From assembly GCF_009177095.1 (NCBI RefSeq), contig NZ_AP021861.1:310001-374000 (forward strand): a stretch of DNA of 64,000 nucleotides, written 5' to 3'. Both the position numbers and the translations under genes were made by a program. Below, in pieces: positions 27,689 to 35,676 of the stretch. Within the stretch, counting starts at the first letter, position 1, and each line of letters begins with the position of its first letter. The DNA is from Lacipirellula parvula. GTDB taxonomy: Bacteria; Planctomycetota; Planctomycetia; Pirellulales; Lacipirellulaceae. The notes below the pieces were generated by a model that was not told the origin of the DNA, searched no databases, and worked only from the letters and a program-made list of their open reading frames with translations.

Positions 27689-28621
27689 ATGGAAGCACCG
27701 GTCAGCGACAACATCCCGGAATCGAAGCGGTGGCTGTTCGAGGGGGACGCCCCGCCGCTGCCGCGCGGAATCTGGGGCCGCTGGCCTGCCATCACGTTCG
27801 TGCTGCCGTTCGTGGTTTACATGCTGATTGGCATGCTCGAGCCGGGGCCGCCCAAGCAGTTCCAACTCCCGAAGCCGGGCGAGACCCCCAAGCTGGGAAA
27901 AACGGGCGAGCCGATCGGCATCCCCGGCAGCGACGGCCGACGGCACGACGCCGATGGACACGTGATCGGCGACGACGTCGAGCTCAATGACAAGGGCTAC
28001 ACGCAGATTCCCTACACCTACTATCCCCGAATTTACACCATCAAGATCATCGCGACCGTCGTGACGATGCTGCTGGTGTTGCCGGGGTATTTGAGCTTCC
28101 CGCTGAAATTGAATTGGATCTCGATCCTCGTAGGCGCCGTCGGCGCCGTGCTGTGGATTGGGATCTGCAAGCTCCATTTGGAGCAGAAGTTGCTCGTGCC
28201 AATTGGGCTCGGGAGCGTACTGGGGCTGGGCGAGCGAACTGCCTACAACCCGCTGGAGAAACTGGCGAGCGACCCGACCTGGGCTTACCAGTTCCTGGCG
28301 ATCCGGCTATTCGGGCTCGCGATCATCGTGCCGATCATCGAAGAGTTCTTCACCCGCGGGTTCTTGATCCGCTTTGTGATGGACGTCGACTGGTTCAAGA
28401 TCCCGTTTGGTCGCGTCGACAAGCTGGGGCTGATCACCTCGGTGGCGTTCCCGATGTTGATGCATCCGGGCGAACTGTTCGCCGCGTTCGTCTGGTTCAG
28501 CTTGATTACGTGGCTGATGATCCGGACGAAGAACATCTGGGATTGCGTCGCCGCGCACGCCGTGACCAACGGCATGTTGGGAGCGTGGGTGCTGTGGTCG
28601 GGCGATTGGTGGTTGATGTAG
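27689..28621 (+). CDS. CPBP (CAAX protease-type) intramembrane glutamic endopeptidase
   Basis: A 310-residue membrane protein. ATG 27689 (MEAPVSDNIPESKRWLFEG) fits better than the 26-residue-longer frame. The first helix (AITFVLPFVVYMLIGML) is followed by a polar periplasmic or cytosolic stretch of about 75 residues, then four or five helices. The ABI/CPBP catalytic motifs are present: EEFFTR near residue 217, HPGE near 258 and the AAHAVTNG histidine near 289. It resembles the CAAX-protease-related proteins often found with exosortase systems, but no exosortase gene is in this window. Substrates are unknown. Confidence 0.88.
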   Translation: MEAPVSDNIPESKRWLFEGDAPPLPRGIWGRWPAITFVLPFVVYMLIGMLEPGPPKQFQLPKPGETPKLGKTGEPIGIPGSDGRRHDADGHVIGDDVELNDKGYTQIPYTYYPRIYTIKIIATVVTMLLVLPGYLSFPLKLNWISILVGAVGAVLWIGICKLHLEQKLLVPIGLGSVLGLGERTAYNPLEKLASDPTWAYQFLAIRLFGLAIIVPIIEEFFTRGFLIRFVMDVDWFKIPFGRVDKLGLITSVAFPMLMHPGELFAAFVWFSLITWLMIRTKNIWDCVAAHAVTNGMLGAWVLWSGDWWLM

Positions 28622-28747
28622 CGGGAGGGGGATCGAGAGGGGGATCGGTGACTGGTGATCGGTGATCGGTGATCCGTGATCGGGAAATGCCAGTCGTGCA
28701 CTGCCTCCCACCGATAACCGATCACGGATCCCCGATCACCTTCGCTG
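28622..28747. repeat. Tandem GGTGATC units with inverted partner
   Basis: Bases ~28643-28682 carry four or five near-copies of the heptamer GGTGATC (one is CGTGATC). The complementary run (ACCGATCACGGATCCCCGATCACC, in two parts) lies at ~28715-28741, so the whole can fold back on itself. It fills the gap between the convergent CPBP and TPR genes. Confidence 0.65.
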
Positions 28748-30304
28748 CTAGCCTTCCACGAAATCAGCCGTTTGCACGTCCGATACCGGTTCGGTGCGGA
28801 ACGGTTGGCCCGCTTGGTACATCGCGCGGCGTTCTTCGTACGCCTCGCGAGCTTGCGGCGGAGCGATTTGAATCGCTTGGTTGATCGTGGCGACCGCTTC
28901 GCGATATTGGCCGGCATTGGCCTGAGCGGCGGCGAGCGTATCAAGTGCGGCACAGCGATCGCCGTAGCCGCATGCGAGAGCCTTTTGGGCTCCGGCGAGA
29001 GCGGCCTTCGCATCGCGGATCGTTTCGTCCGGACAGGTGGCGAGCAACCACGCGCCGTTGCGATAGGCGTGTTCAAACTGCGGATCGAGGTCGATTGCCT
29101 TCGCGTAGTCTTTCAGAGCGTCGGTATAGCGGCCGAGGTCGACGAGCAGGTCGCCGCGGCTACAGCAGACTTCCGCCGTGATTTCGGTTCCGGCCATCGC
29201 CCGATCGAGGTTCGCGAGGGCGTCGTCAAAGCGGCCGGTCATGTGGCAGAGGCGACCATAGCCGACGAGGGCTTGCGTGAGCTGCGGTTCGAGCCGTAAG
29301 GCCGACTCGTAATCGGAGACGGCGTTGTCGACGTCGCCGGCCTGCACGTAGAGCGTGGCGCGGTTCGAGTAGGCCTTCGCGAAGTTCGGATTGATCGCGA
29401 TGCAGCGGCAGATGTCGTCGAACGCTTCGGCGAACTGCCCCGCTTGGGCGAGGCTGACGCCGCGGTTGTGGTAGGCCCGCCAGCAGTTGGCGTCGAACTC
29501 GATCGCGGCGCGGAAGTCGGCGAGCGCGAGGTCGAATTGCCCTTGGTCGGCGCGGGCTTGGCCGCGGCGGTTAAGGGCCCAAGCGGAAAGCTCGTGGCTG
29601 AACTTGCGATTTTCAGGATTCGAGTTGCCCCGCATCGAGGCGGCGCAATCGCGGATGATTTGCGAGTACTCGGCTTCGCTCTGAGCGGTGAGCGACAGCT
29701 GGTAAGAACTCACCAGCAGTTGTTCGGATGTTTGAGCCGACTGCGGCGTCGCTTGCGGCGTCGAGGAGGCGGCGTGCGACGGACGCGCGGGCTCGTCCTG
29801 GTCGGTGATCGCGACAAAGTCGTCGGCGCTCGGCTGGCGTTGCGGTTGCTGACGCACTGGCGAGTTCATGCCGCCGCGGCGATTCGATTGTCCGTTGAAA
29901 ACTGGGCCGCGACGATGAGCGGCCGGCGTGACGGCAGCGTCGGCGAGCATCGTTTGCGACGCTGCGGCAGCCTCGGGCGTCATCGCCGGAGCAGCGACTG
30001 GCGCCAGCGGGGCCTGGCGGCCGCTGTTGGCGACGACCGATAGCGTCCCCTGAGCGGAAGGCGTCGGCTGAGCGGCAGGCGCGGGCGTCGCTACGACGAC
30101 GGCGGGCTGGCTGTCGTCGGCGAAGACTACCAGATCGCTCGCGCCGGCGGCCTCGCCGGCCGGTTCTTGGAGTTCGACGCCTTCGTCGCTGACAAACGAG
30201 ATGTTCGATTCGTCAGCGTAAGCGCCAGCGCCCGTGGCGACGACGCCCAGTGCTAGCAAAGCTCCGGCAACCCGGTTGAATCGAGTGGCGTTGTGAAATT
30301 CCAT
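28748..30304 (-). CDS. Secreted TPR protein (518 aa)
   Basis: Signal peptide at residues ~1-30 (VAGALLALGVVATGAGAYA), then an Ala/Pro/Gln-rich linker up to about residue 210, then six to seven TPR units (about 245-470), for example WALNRRGQARADQGQFDLALADFRAAIEFD and AYSNRATLYVQAGDVDNAVSDYESALRLEP. The segment WLLATCPDETIRDAKAAL near residue 430 has a counterpart, WVLATSPDDDVRDGKLAV, in the TPR protein at 32614-34320, so the two share a module. Probably periplasmic. It has no operon partners. Confidence 0.85.
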   Translation of the reverse strand: MEFHNATRFNRVAGALLALGVVATGAGAYADESNISFVSDEGVELQEPAGEAAGASDLVVFADDSQPAVVVATPAPAAQPTPSAQGTLSVVANSGRQAPLAPVAAPAMTPEAAAASQTMLADAAVTPAAHRRGPVFNGQSNRRGGMNSPVRQQPQRQPSADDFVAITDQDEPARPSHAASSTPQATPQSAQTSEQLLVSSYQLSLTAQSEAEYSQIIRDCAASMRGNSNPENRKFSHELSAWALNRRGQARADQGQFDLALADFRAAIEFDANCWRAYHNRGVSLAQAGQFAEAFDDICRCIAINPNFAKAYSNRATLYVQAGDVDNAVSDYESALRLEPQLTQALVGYGRLCHMTGRFDDALANLDRAMAGTEITAEVCCSRGDLLVDLGRYTDALKDYAKAIDLDPQFEHAYRNGAWLLATCPDETIRDAKAALAGAQKALACGYGDRCAALDTLAAAQANAGQYREAVATINQAIQIAPPQAREAYEERRAMYQAGQPFRTEPVSDVQTADFVEG

Positions 30305-30477
30305 GTTCGGCCAGTCCGCGAAGAGTGCGACAGTTCGAGAAGCCCGAGCGAACCCAGGCGCGCTGTGCGCCGAGTTCGCGTTGAGTCTGTATCGGTCGCT
30401 GCGGAAAGTTGGCGTAATCGAATTTGCAAGAAAAACCGGAAGGAGCTGCGCAGCTTCGCTGGATTGCCGCGCGTGCT

Positions 30478-30507
30478 AGCAGCCGCCGGTCAACGACCGG
30501 CCGGAGC
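30478..30507 (-). repeat. Short hairpin repeat, copy B (stem CCGGTC/GACCGG)
   Basis: Read on the minus strand it begins GCTCCGG and then carries CCGGTC-GTT-GACCGG and CGGCTGCT. Compared with the copies at 22401 and 34407 the only differences in the stem are a G-to-C change on one side and a C-to-G change on the other, which keep pairing intact. Confidence 0.8.
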
Positions 30508-30563
30508 GGTGCTCGAATGGGGAATGCTGAATGCGGAATGGGGATCGTCGCAGAGCGATGACC

Positions 30564-31973
30564 TCAACCTGGCCGCGTCATGCTGTCGGGGTCGAGCAGG
30601 CGGTCGAGCTCCGCTGGTTCGATGAGCTTTTGCTCGCTGACCAACTGGCGGATCGTCTTGTTTTCTTTGAACGCCTGCTTCGCGAGCTTCGCACAGTTTT
30701 CGTAGCCGAGTACCGGCGCCAGGCTGGTGACCATCATCAGCGATTCGTCGATCAGCGATTTGCAGCGGTCTGCGTTTACTTGCAGGCCAGCCAGCAGCTT
30801 GTCGGTGAAGACGTTGGCGACGTTGGCGAGCAGCTTCACCGATTCCATGAAGGCGTCGATCATCACCGGCATGGCGACGTTCAGTTCGAACAGCGAACCG
30901 ATGCCGCCGAGGGCCGAGGTGGTGACGACGGCGTCGTTGCCGATGACGCGACAGCAGACCATCATCATCGACTCGGCGATGACGGGGTTCACCTTACCCG
31001 GCATGATCGAGCTGCCGGGCTGCGTTTCGGGGAGCAGGAGTTCGAACAGGCCGCAGCGCGGGCCGCTGCCGAGCCAGCGGATGTCGTTGGCGATCTTCGT
31101 CATCGAGACGGCGATTGTCTTCAGCTCTGCATGGGCGGCGACGAACGAATCCTTGGCGCCTTGGGCCTCGCAGTGGTTTTCAGCTTCCTTAAAGTTGACG
31201 CCCAGCTGTTTGGTGAGCGCGGCGCAAACGCGTTTGGCGAACTCCGGATGCGTGTTGATGCCGGTGCCGACGGCGGTGCCGCCGATCGGCATGTTCTCTT
31301 CCAACGCGGCCAAGGCGCGGCCGGCGCGGGCGACGGCGTATTGAGCCTGCGCGGCGTAGCCGGCGAAGACTTGGCCAACGCGGATTGGCGTCGCGTCCAT
31401 CAGGTGGGTGCGGCCGATCTTGACGATCTCGTCCCACTCCTTGCCCTTCGCTTCGAGGTCGTTAGCGAAGCGGGTGAGCGCGGGGATGAGCTTATCCTTG
31501 ATCTGCACGGCGCCGGCGATGTGCATCGCGGCGGGGAAGGTGTCGTTCGACGACTGCCCCATGTTGACGTGATCGTTCGGGTGGATGGCGCCCTTCTCGT
31601 TCTTGGCGCCGAGGCCGATGCCGCGGTGATCGTTCGCGAGGTTCGCGATCACTTCGTTGGCGTTCATGTTGGTCGAGGTGCCGGAGCCGGTCTGGTAGAT
31701 GTCGACTGGGAAGTGCTTGTCGTGCTTGCCAGCAGCGACTTCGAGCGAAGCGGCGACGATCGACTCGGTGATCTTCGCGTCGAGCTTGCCGAGTTCCTGG
31801 TTGGCTTGCGCGCAGGCGGCCTTGAGGTAACCGAAGGCGTGGATCACCGTGGCGGGAACCGGTTCGAGCGCGACGGGGAAGTTGTCGACCGCCCGCGCGG
31901 TGGAGGCGCCGTAGAGGGCGTCGGCGGGGACTTGCATTTCGCCCATGGTGTCGCGTTCGGTGCGGAAAGACAT
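30564..31973 (-). CDS. fumC: Class II fumarate hydratase FumC
   Basis: FumC interconverts fumarate and L-malate in the TCA cycle without an iron-sulfur cluster. The 469-residue protein matches family length. The superfamily signature GSSIMPGKVNP is intact, and substrate-binding motifs are seen in SGTSTNMNANEV, HPNDHVNMGQSSNDTFP and the catalytic-base region GRTHLMDATPIRVGQ. The C-terminus ends LLDPDSMTRPG as usual for this family. The start at 31973 has GGAG about 9 bases upstream. The cupin gene lies upstream on the same strand, separated by a hairpin repeat, so fumC is probably transcribed alone. Confidence 0.97.
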   Translation of the reverse strand: MSFRTERDTMGEMQVPADALYGASTARAVDNFPVALEPVPATVIHAFGYLKAACAQANQELGKLDAKITESIVAASLEVAAGKHDKHFPVDIYQTGSGTSTNMNANEVIANLANDHRGIGLGAKNEKGAIHPNDHVNMGQSSNDTFPAAMHIAGAVQIKDKLIPALTRFANDLEAKGKEWDEIVKIGRTHLMDATPIRVGQVFAGYAAQAQYAVARAGRALAALEENMPIGGTAVGTGINTHPEFAKRVCAALTKQLGVNFKEAENHCEAQGAKDSFVAAHAELKTIAVSMTKIANDIRWLGSGPRCGLFELLLPETQPGSSIMPGKVNPVIAESMMMVCCRVIGNDAVVTTSALGGIGSLFELNVAMPVMIDAFMESVKLLANVANVFTDKLLAGLQVNADRCKSLIDESLMMVTSLAPVLGYENCAKLAKQAFKENKTIRQLVSEQKLIEPAELDRLLDPDSMTRPG

Positions 31974-32031
31974 GAGAGGACTCCGAGTTCGATTTATGAT
32001 TTGGGATTTCTGATTTGTAAGATCGCGAAGA

Positions 32032-32057
32032 CCGCGGGGATGAACCCCGCGGCTCGC
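32032..32057. repeat. Second copy of the CCGCGGGG hairpin repeat
   Basis: Twenty-six bases are identical to 25129-25154 (stem CCGCGGGG/CCCCGCGG, loop ATGAA, then CTCGC). Here it separates the cupin gene from fumC on the minus strand and could end the cupin transcript. Confidence 0.75.
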
Positions 32058-32076
32058 ATTTGATTGGGATGGTGCG

Positions 32077-32448
32077 CTAGGGCCAGTTGTCGACCATGAC
32101 GGTGTCCGCGTGTTCGTAGGCGGGGGCGCAGCAGCAGAGGAAGCGTAGCGGTTCCTGGCTGATCGTGGTGATCTGGTGACGCAGGCCGGGCGGGATCGCG
32201 ACCGCGTCGCCGGGGCCGACTTCGCGGACGTCGTCTTCGATCTGCATCCGGCCGCGGCCTTCGAGAAGGTAATAAATCTCTTCGGCCTGCGGGTGGTAAT
32301 GGGGCGCCGTCGCTTCGCCGGGCGGGATGCGGGCTTCAGCGAGGCTCTGGTTGCGAATGGCCGAGTTGCGGTGGGCCAGCAGTTCGCGGATTTCAGAGCC
32401 GTCCTTGGTGGTAAACGGCGGGGCTTTGGCGAGGTTGATCACGTCCAT
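32077..32448 (-). CDS. Small cupin-domain protein
   Basis: A 123-residue single-domain cupin. Motif 1 is visible as HYHPQAEEIYYLLEGRG (metal ligands H, H, E) and motif 2 as PPGLRHQITT (H). The fold alone does not define a reaction; such small cupins include isomerases, dioxygenases and sugar-binding proteins. A CCC run near the C-terminus (RFLCCCAPAYEH) is usual among related cupins. Cytoplasmic, no signal. It lies upstream of fumC on the same strand with a hairpin repeat between, so a link to fumC is not established. Confidence 0.85.
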   Translation of the reverse strand: MDVINLAKAPPFTTKDGSEIRELLAHRNSAIRNQSLAEARIPPGEATAPHYHPQAEEIYYLLEGRGRMQIEDDVREVGPGDAVAIPPGLRHQITTISQEPLRFLCCCAPAYEHADTVMVDNWP

Positions 32449-32613
32449 GCGCGTATTGTGGCGCGCGTGGGTGGCGGCGCGGAAGGGGTAGGCTGGGACT
32501 TCGCGTGGTCACGCGGGCTGGAAACCGCAATAATGGGGGCGTCCCTTCAAAATTCCCGCTGGCGGCAGCGGATCGCTCGTCGCCGGCGCTGACTCCCCGC
32601 CCTGAGGTTTCCT

Positions 32614-34320
32614 ATGAAACGTTGCCCGTGGCTGTTGGCCATGTCGCTTGTCGTGTCGCTCGTCGTTGGCTCCCCTTCCGTCCGAGCCGAAGGGAACGGG
32701 CAGGAGGATTTCGACGAAGCGATGCGGGTGAAGGTCACCGCCGAGGATATGGGCGACCTCAACAAGGTGGTCGAACTGCTCGAATCGGCGATTCAGAAGG
32801 GGCTCGACGTCGAGAACAATGACTTCGCCGAGGAGATGCTGGTCGAGACGCTGATGCAGCGAGCGGCCCAGCTGTCGGCGGTCATCCAGTCGGCCCCCGG
32901 CCGGCGGCTCGCTGACGACGATCTGCAGAAGGTGGTCAACCAAGCGACGACCGACCTGCAGCGAGCGATTGAGTACGACTCGGCCCCGCCGCAGGCGAAG
33001 GTGTTGCTCGCCCAGCTGTTGACGCTGCCGGGGGGCGATCCGAAGGAGGCGCTCAAGCTGCTGAACGAAGTTTTTGAGGACGAGCGACTCGACGCGATGC
33101 CGCCAAAGATGCAGGCGGAGTCGCTCATCATGCGGGCGAAGCTGCTCGCCGAGAGCGATCCGGAGAAAGCCCAGGCCGACTTCGCCGCTGCGATCGAGCT
33201 CGACGGCAAGAACCCCGAGCACCTCCTCGCGCGGGCCGATTTTTACAGTCGGCAGAAGAAGTACGACGAGGCCGTGGCGGACATCGACGCGGTGATCGAG
33301 CTCCATCCTGAAGTGGCTGGCTCGTATCTCGTGAAAGCCACGCTTCTGCGTGAGCAGGAGAAGTTCGACGACGCGCTCGCGGCGCTCGACAAAGCGGCGG
33401 AGATTGCCCCCAACTCGGCAGGCATCATTCAGCAGCGGGGCGAACTTTACCGGGCGAAGGGGGACTTCCCGAAGGCGATCGAGCAGTTCACGCAGGTGAT
33501 TGAAGCCCACCCCGGGCTGATGCTGCCGGTGATTCACCGGGCCGAGGCGTATCTCAACGATAAGCAGTACGACAAGGCGTTGGCGGACATCGAAACATTC
33601 ATGAAAGAGAACCCCGAGTATCCCGCCGCCCATGGCCTCAAAGCCCAAACGCTGGCTAGTCTCGAGCGCTTTCCGGAAGCGATCGAGGAGCTCAAGAAAT
33701 TGACGGAAGATGAAGAAGCGCAGCCCGAGTTCCAGCTGCAACTCGCGCTCTACTACCTGTTCGCGAATCAGCCTCGCGAGGCGATCGCGGCGTACAGCGA
33801 GTTGCTGGAGCAAGACGACGACAATTTCGCCGCGCTGCGCGGCCGGGCGGACGCTTACCTGAACATCGGCGAACATGCGAAAGCGGTTGCGGACTTCAAG
33901 AAAGCGCTGGAGGTCCAGCCTGAGGAATCAGGCCTGTTGAACAACTACGCCTGGGTGTTGGCCACCTCGCCGGACGATGACGTTCGCGACGGCAAGCTCG
34001 CCGTTGAGTTGGCCACGAAGGCGTGCGAAGAGACGGATAATAAAGAGTCGCATATTCTCAGCACGCTCGCCGCGGCGTACGCCGAGACGGGCGATTTCGA
34101 CAAAGCGACGGAGTGGTCGAAAAAGGCGATCGAGACGTTCGAGTCGCAACGCGAAGCCGCGGTGAAGGCGGGCAACCAGGAGAAGGTCGACGAACTGTCG
34201 AAGGAGCTGGCGGCCGAACTGGCAACGTTCGAAGCGAAGAAGCCGTGGCGAGAACGGCAGACCGCGGAGGAGAAGAAGCCGGCGACTGACGAGAAACCCG
34301 CCGAGGACGAAAAAAAGTAA
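32614..34320 (+). CDS. Secreted TPR protein (568 aa)
   Basis: Signal peptide at residues ~1-28 (WLLAMSLVVSLVVGSPSVRA), start supported by TGAGG eight bases before ATG 32614. The mature protein is a regular TPR array from ~60 to ~500: KFDDALAALDKAAEIAPNSAG, KAIEQFTQVIEAHPGLM, KAVADFKKALEVQPEES. A WVLATSPDDDVRDGKLAVEL segment matches one in the TPR protein at 28748-30304. The C-terminal 60 residues are Lys/Glu-rich and disordered (EKKPATDEKPAEDEKK). Likely periplasmic protein-interaction scaffold; partners unknown. Confidence 0.87.
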   Translation: MKRCPWLLAMSLVVSLVVGSPSVRAEGNGQEDFDEAMRVKVTAEDMGDLNKVVELLESAIQKGLDVENNDFAEEMLVETLMQRAAQLSAVIQSAPGRRLADDDLQKVVNQATTDLQRAIEYDSAPPQAKVLLAQLLTLPGGDPKEALKLLNEVFEDERLDAMPPKMQAESLIMRAKLLAESDPEKAQADFAAAIELDGKNPEHLLARADFYSRQKKYDEAVADIDAVIELHPEVAGSYLVKATLLREQEKFDDALAALDKAAEIAPNSAGIIQQRGELYRAKGDFPKAIEQFTQVIEAHPGLMLPVIHRAEAYLNDKQYDKALADIETFMKENPEYPAAHGLKAQTLASLERFPEAIEELKKLTEDEEAQPEFQLQLALYYLFANQPREAIAAYSELLEQDDDNFAALRGRADAYLNIGEHAKAVADFKKALEVQPEESGLLNNYAWVLATSPDDDVRDGKLAVELATKACEETDNKESHILSTLAAAYAETGDFDKATEWSKKAIETFESQREAAVKAGNQEKVDELSKELAAELATFEAKKPWRERQTAEEKKPATDEKPAEDEKK

Positions 34321-34406
34321 CCCCGCCAGCGCCATAAAGCCGCCGCCGGTGGCGGCGGGGGTTTAACGAACCCGCCATAACGCGCGGGAAACCTGGATTT
34401 TGGGAC

Positions 34407-34436
34407 GCTCCGGCGGGTCGTTGACCCGCGGCTGCT
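34407..34436 (+). repeat. Short hairpin repeat, copy A (stem CGGGTC/GACCCG)
   Basis: Thirty bases matching the copy at 22401-22429 almost exactly and the copy at 30478-30507 except for a compensated base pair. It ends about ten bases before the putative tRNA promoter. Confidence 0.8.
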
Positions 34437-34446
34437 GGCTACTGGG

Positions 34447-34474
34447 TTGACGTTCGCGGGGGGCGAGGTAGACT
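34447..34474 (+). promoter_or_regulatory. Putative promoter of tRNA-Leu
   Basis: TTGACG (34447-34452, five of six consensus bases), a 16-base spacer and TAGACT (34469-34474, four of six) lie about 50 bases before the tRNA. Inferred only from sequence and position. Confidence 0.5.
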
Positions 34475-34525
34475 ACCGAATCTGGTTGCGTGCGGCGGGA
34501 AACCGCTGGAGCGGCCAGACTCCAA

Positions 34526-34609
34526 GGGCTCGTGGCGGAATTGGCAGACGCGCAAGGTTGAGGGCCTTGTGCCCGCAAGGGCGTGCTGGTTCGACTCCAG
34601 TCGGGCCCA
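34526..34609 (+). tRNA. tRNA-Leu (anticodon GAG)
   Basis: An 84-nt class II tRNA folded by hand. The acceptor GGGCTCG pairs with CGGGCCC (one U-G wobble) with discriminator A. The D-arm region is TGGCGGAATTGGCAGACGCG, the anticodon stem CAAGG/CCTTG holds the loop TTGAGGG (anticodon GAG), the long variable arm is GCCC-GCAA-GGGC, and the T-arm is CTGGTTCGACTCCAG. CCA is not encoded. It is followed by a strong intrinsic terminator at 34681 and reads CUC and CUU codons. Confidence 0.95.
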
Positions 34610-34680
34610 CTTGGCGAGGAACGCACGCCAATGCGTTCCCACAAATTTGCCGCGGTTTCGATCGCCGGCTTATTGAGATT

Positions 34681-34717
34681 GAGGCTCGCTGTCAGCAGAC
34701 CGCGAGCCTCTTTTTTT
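34681..34717 (+). terminator. Intrinsic terminator downstream of tRNA-Leu
   Basis: GAGGCTCGC (34681-34689) and GCGAGCCTC (34702-34710) form a perfect 9-bp GC-rich stem with a 12-base loop, followed at once by seven T residues. A textbook rho-independent terminator about 70 bases after the tRNA. Confidence 0.9.
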
Positions 34718-34732
34718 GCGCTCATGCGGCGG

Positions 34733-34761
34733 TCGCCAAACGTCCGACAACGACTTACAAT
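34733..34761 (+). promoter_or_regulatory. Putative promoter of ferritin gene
   Basis: TCGCCA (34733-34738, four of six), a 17-base spacer and TACAAT (34756-34761, five of six) lie 60 bases before the ferritin ATG and just after the tRNA terminator. No Fur-box-like palindrome was recognised around it. Confidence 0.5.
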
Positions 34762-34820
34762 CCCTTAACGCCGTCCGTTTTCCAGTCTCTCAGATCACGC
34801 CAACCGCGGAGAACTCAGCC

Positions 34821-35330
34821 ATGCTCAATGCCGTGGTGCAAGACGCCATCAACGACCAGATCAATTACGAGCTCTTTTCCTCGTACCAATACCTCTCGAT
34901 GGCGGCGTGGTGCGAGCACGAGCAATTCGTCGGCTGTGCGAGCTGGCTGCGGATCCAAAGCCAGGAAGAGTACGCCCATGCGATGCGGCTGTACGATTTC
35001 TTGCTGGCCCGCAACGCGCCGATCAAACTGAAGGCGATTGCCGCTCCTGAGCAGAAATTCGCTTCCGTGGCGAGCGTCTTCGAGAAAGCTCTCGAGCAAG
35101 AGCAGAAGGTGACCGAGCAGATCGACCGCCTTTACGAGCTGGCGTTCAACGAAAAGGCGTTCGCCGCGCTCGTGGAACTCGAGTGGTTCATCACCGAGCA
35201 GGTCGAGGAAGAGAAGACCTCGCGCGAGGTGGTCCACAAGTTCAAGATGGTGAAGGACGATCCTTCAGCGCTCTTGGATCTTGATCGCGAACTCGGCGGC
35301 CGGGCGACGGCGACCGATGCGACGGCGTAA
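34821..35330 (+). CDS. ftnA: Ferritin (non-haem, FtnA type)
   Basis: A 169-residue four-helix iron-storage protein. ATG 34821 was chosen because it has GGAG upstream and starts the family N-terminus (MLNAVVQDAINDQINYELFS); the longer frame adds 35 spurious residues. Ferroxidase ligands are seen as E in NYELFSSYQY, E and H in SQEEYAHAMR, E in ALEQEQKV and the E/Q pair in ITEQVEEEK. Length and pattern match bacterial FtnA, which oxidises Fe(II) and stores it in a 24-mer. It has its own putative promoter after the tRNA terminator and a likely fold-back terminator of ATTTATGATT/AATCATAAAT type downstream. Confidence 0.95.
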   Translation: MLNAVVQDAINDQINYELFSSYQYLSMAAWCEHEQFVGCASWLRIQSQEEYAHAMRLYDFLLARNAPIKLKAIAAPEQKFASVASVFEKALEQEQKVTEQIDRLYELAFNEKAFAALVELEWFITEQVEEEKTSREVVHKFKMVKDDPSALLDLDRELGGRATATDATA

Positions 35331-35442
35331 ATGATTTATGATTTAGGATGTATGATTTCTGGATTGGGGAGACGGCACGCCTTGCTGGCGAGCGCGAGCC
35401 ACTCTCCAAATCATAAATCAGCAATCATAAATTGCCGCCTGC
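35331..35442. repeat. AT-rich inverted repeat between ferritin and small membrane protein genes
   Basis: AATGATTTATGATTT (near 35331-35346) faces AAATCATAAATCAGCAATC (near 35408-35426) with further matching flanks (GGAGA/TCTCC), so the gap can fold into a long hairpin. It lies between convergent genes and may end both. A related ATTTATGATTTGGGATT run is in the fumC leader near 31992. Confidence 0.6.
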
Positions 35443-35676
35443 TTACGCCCACAACGTCCCGCTGGCCGCTTGCAGCAGCGACCCCGGCACGCTCATGCTG
35501 AGCGGGCCGTTCTGGGTGCCGAAGCCGTACTCGCTGATTTCGAGCGCGAAGAAGAGCGACGCCAACATCAACGCGAGCAGCGAGATGAGCAGCAAGGCCG
35601 TGTAGATGTTCCAGGCCGACTTCTTCGTCAGGACGGTCGGTGCGGGGCTATCCGACTCGAAGCTTGGTTGCGACAT
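35443..35676 (-). CDS. Small single-pass membrane protein (77 aa)
   Basis: A 77-residue protein with a polar N-terminus (SQPSFESDSPAPTVLTKKS), one strong membrane helix (IYTALLLISLLALMLASLFF) and a Gly/Ser-rich outer tail. No family function is known to me. Its ATG (35676) lies 29 bases inside the end of the upstream coiled-coil gene, so the two are probably translationally coupled and act together. Codon bias supports coding. Confidence 0.75.
   Translation of the reverse strand: MSQPSFESDSPAPTVLTKKSAWNIYTALLLISLLALMLASLFFALEISEYGFGTQNGPLSMSVPGSLLQAASGTLWA

Noticed and set aside
28640-28745. Short tandem GGTGATC units as a CRISPR-like array
   Set aside because: Units are seven bases, directly abutting, with no spacers and no cas genes in the window.
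30531-32063. 510-codon open frame on the plus strand
   Set aside because: Antisense of fumC; no plausible start or motif.
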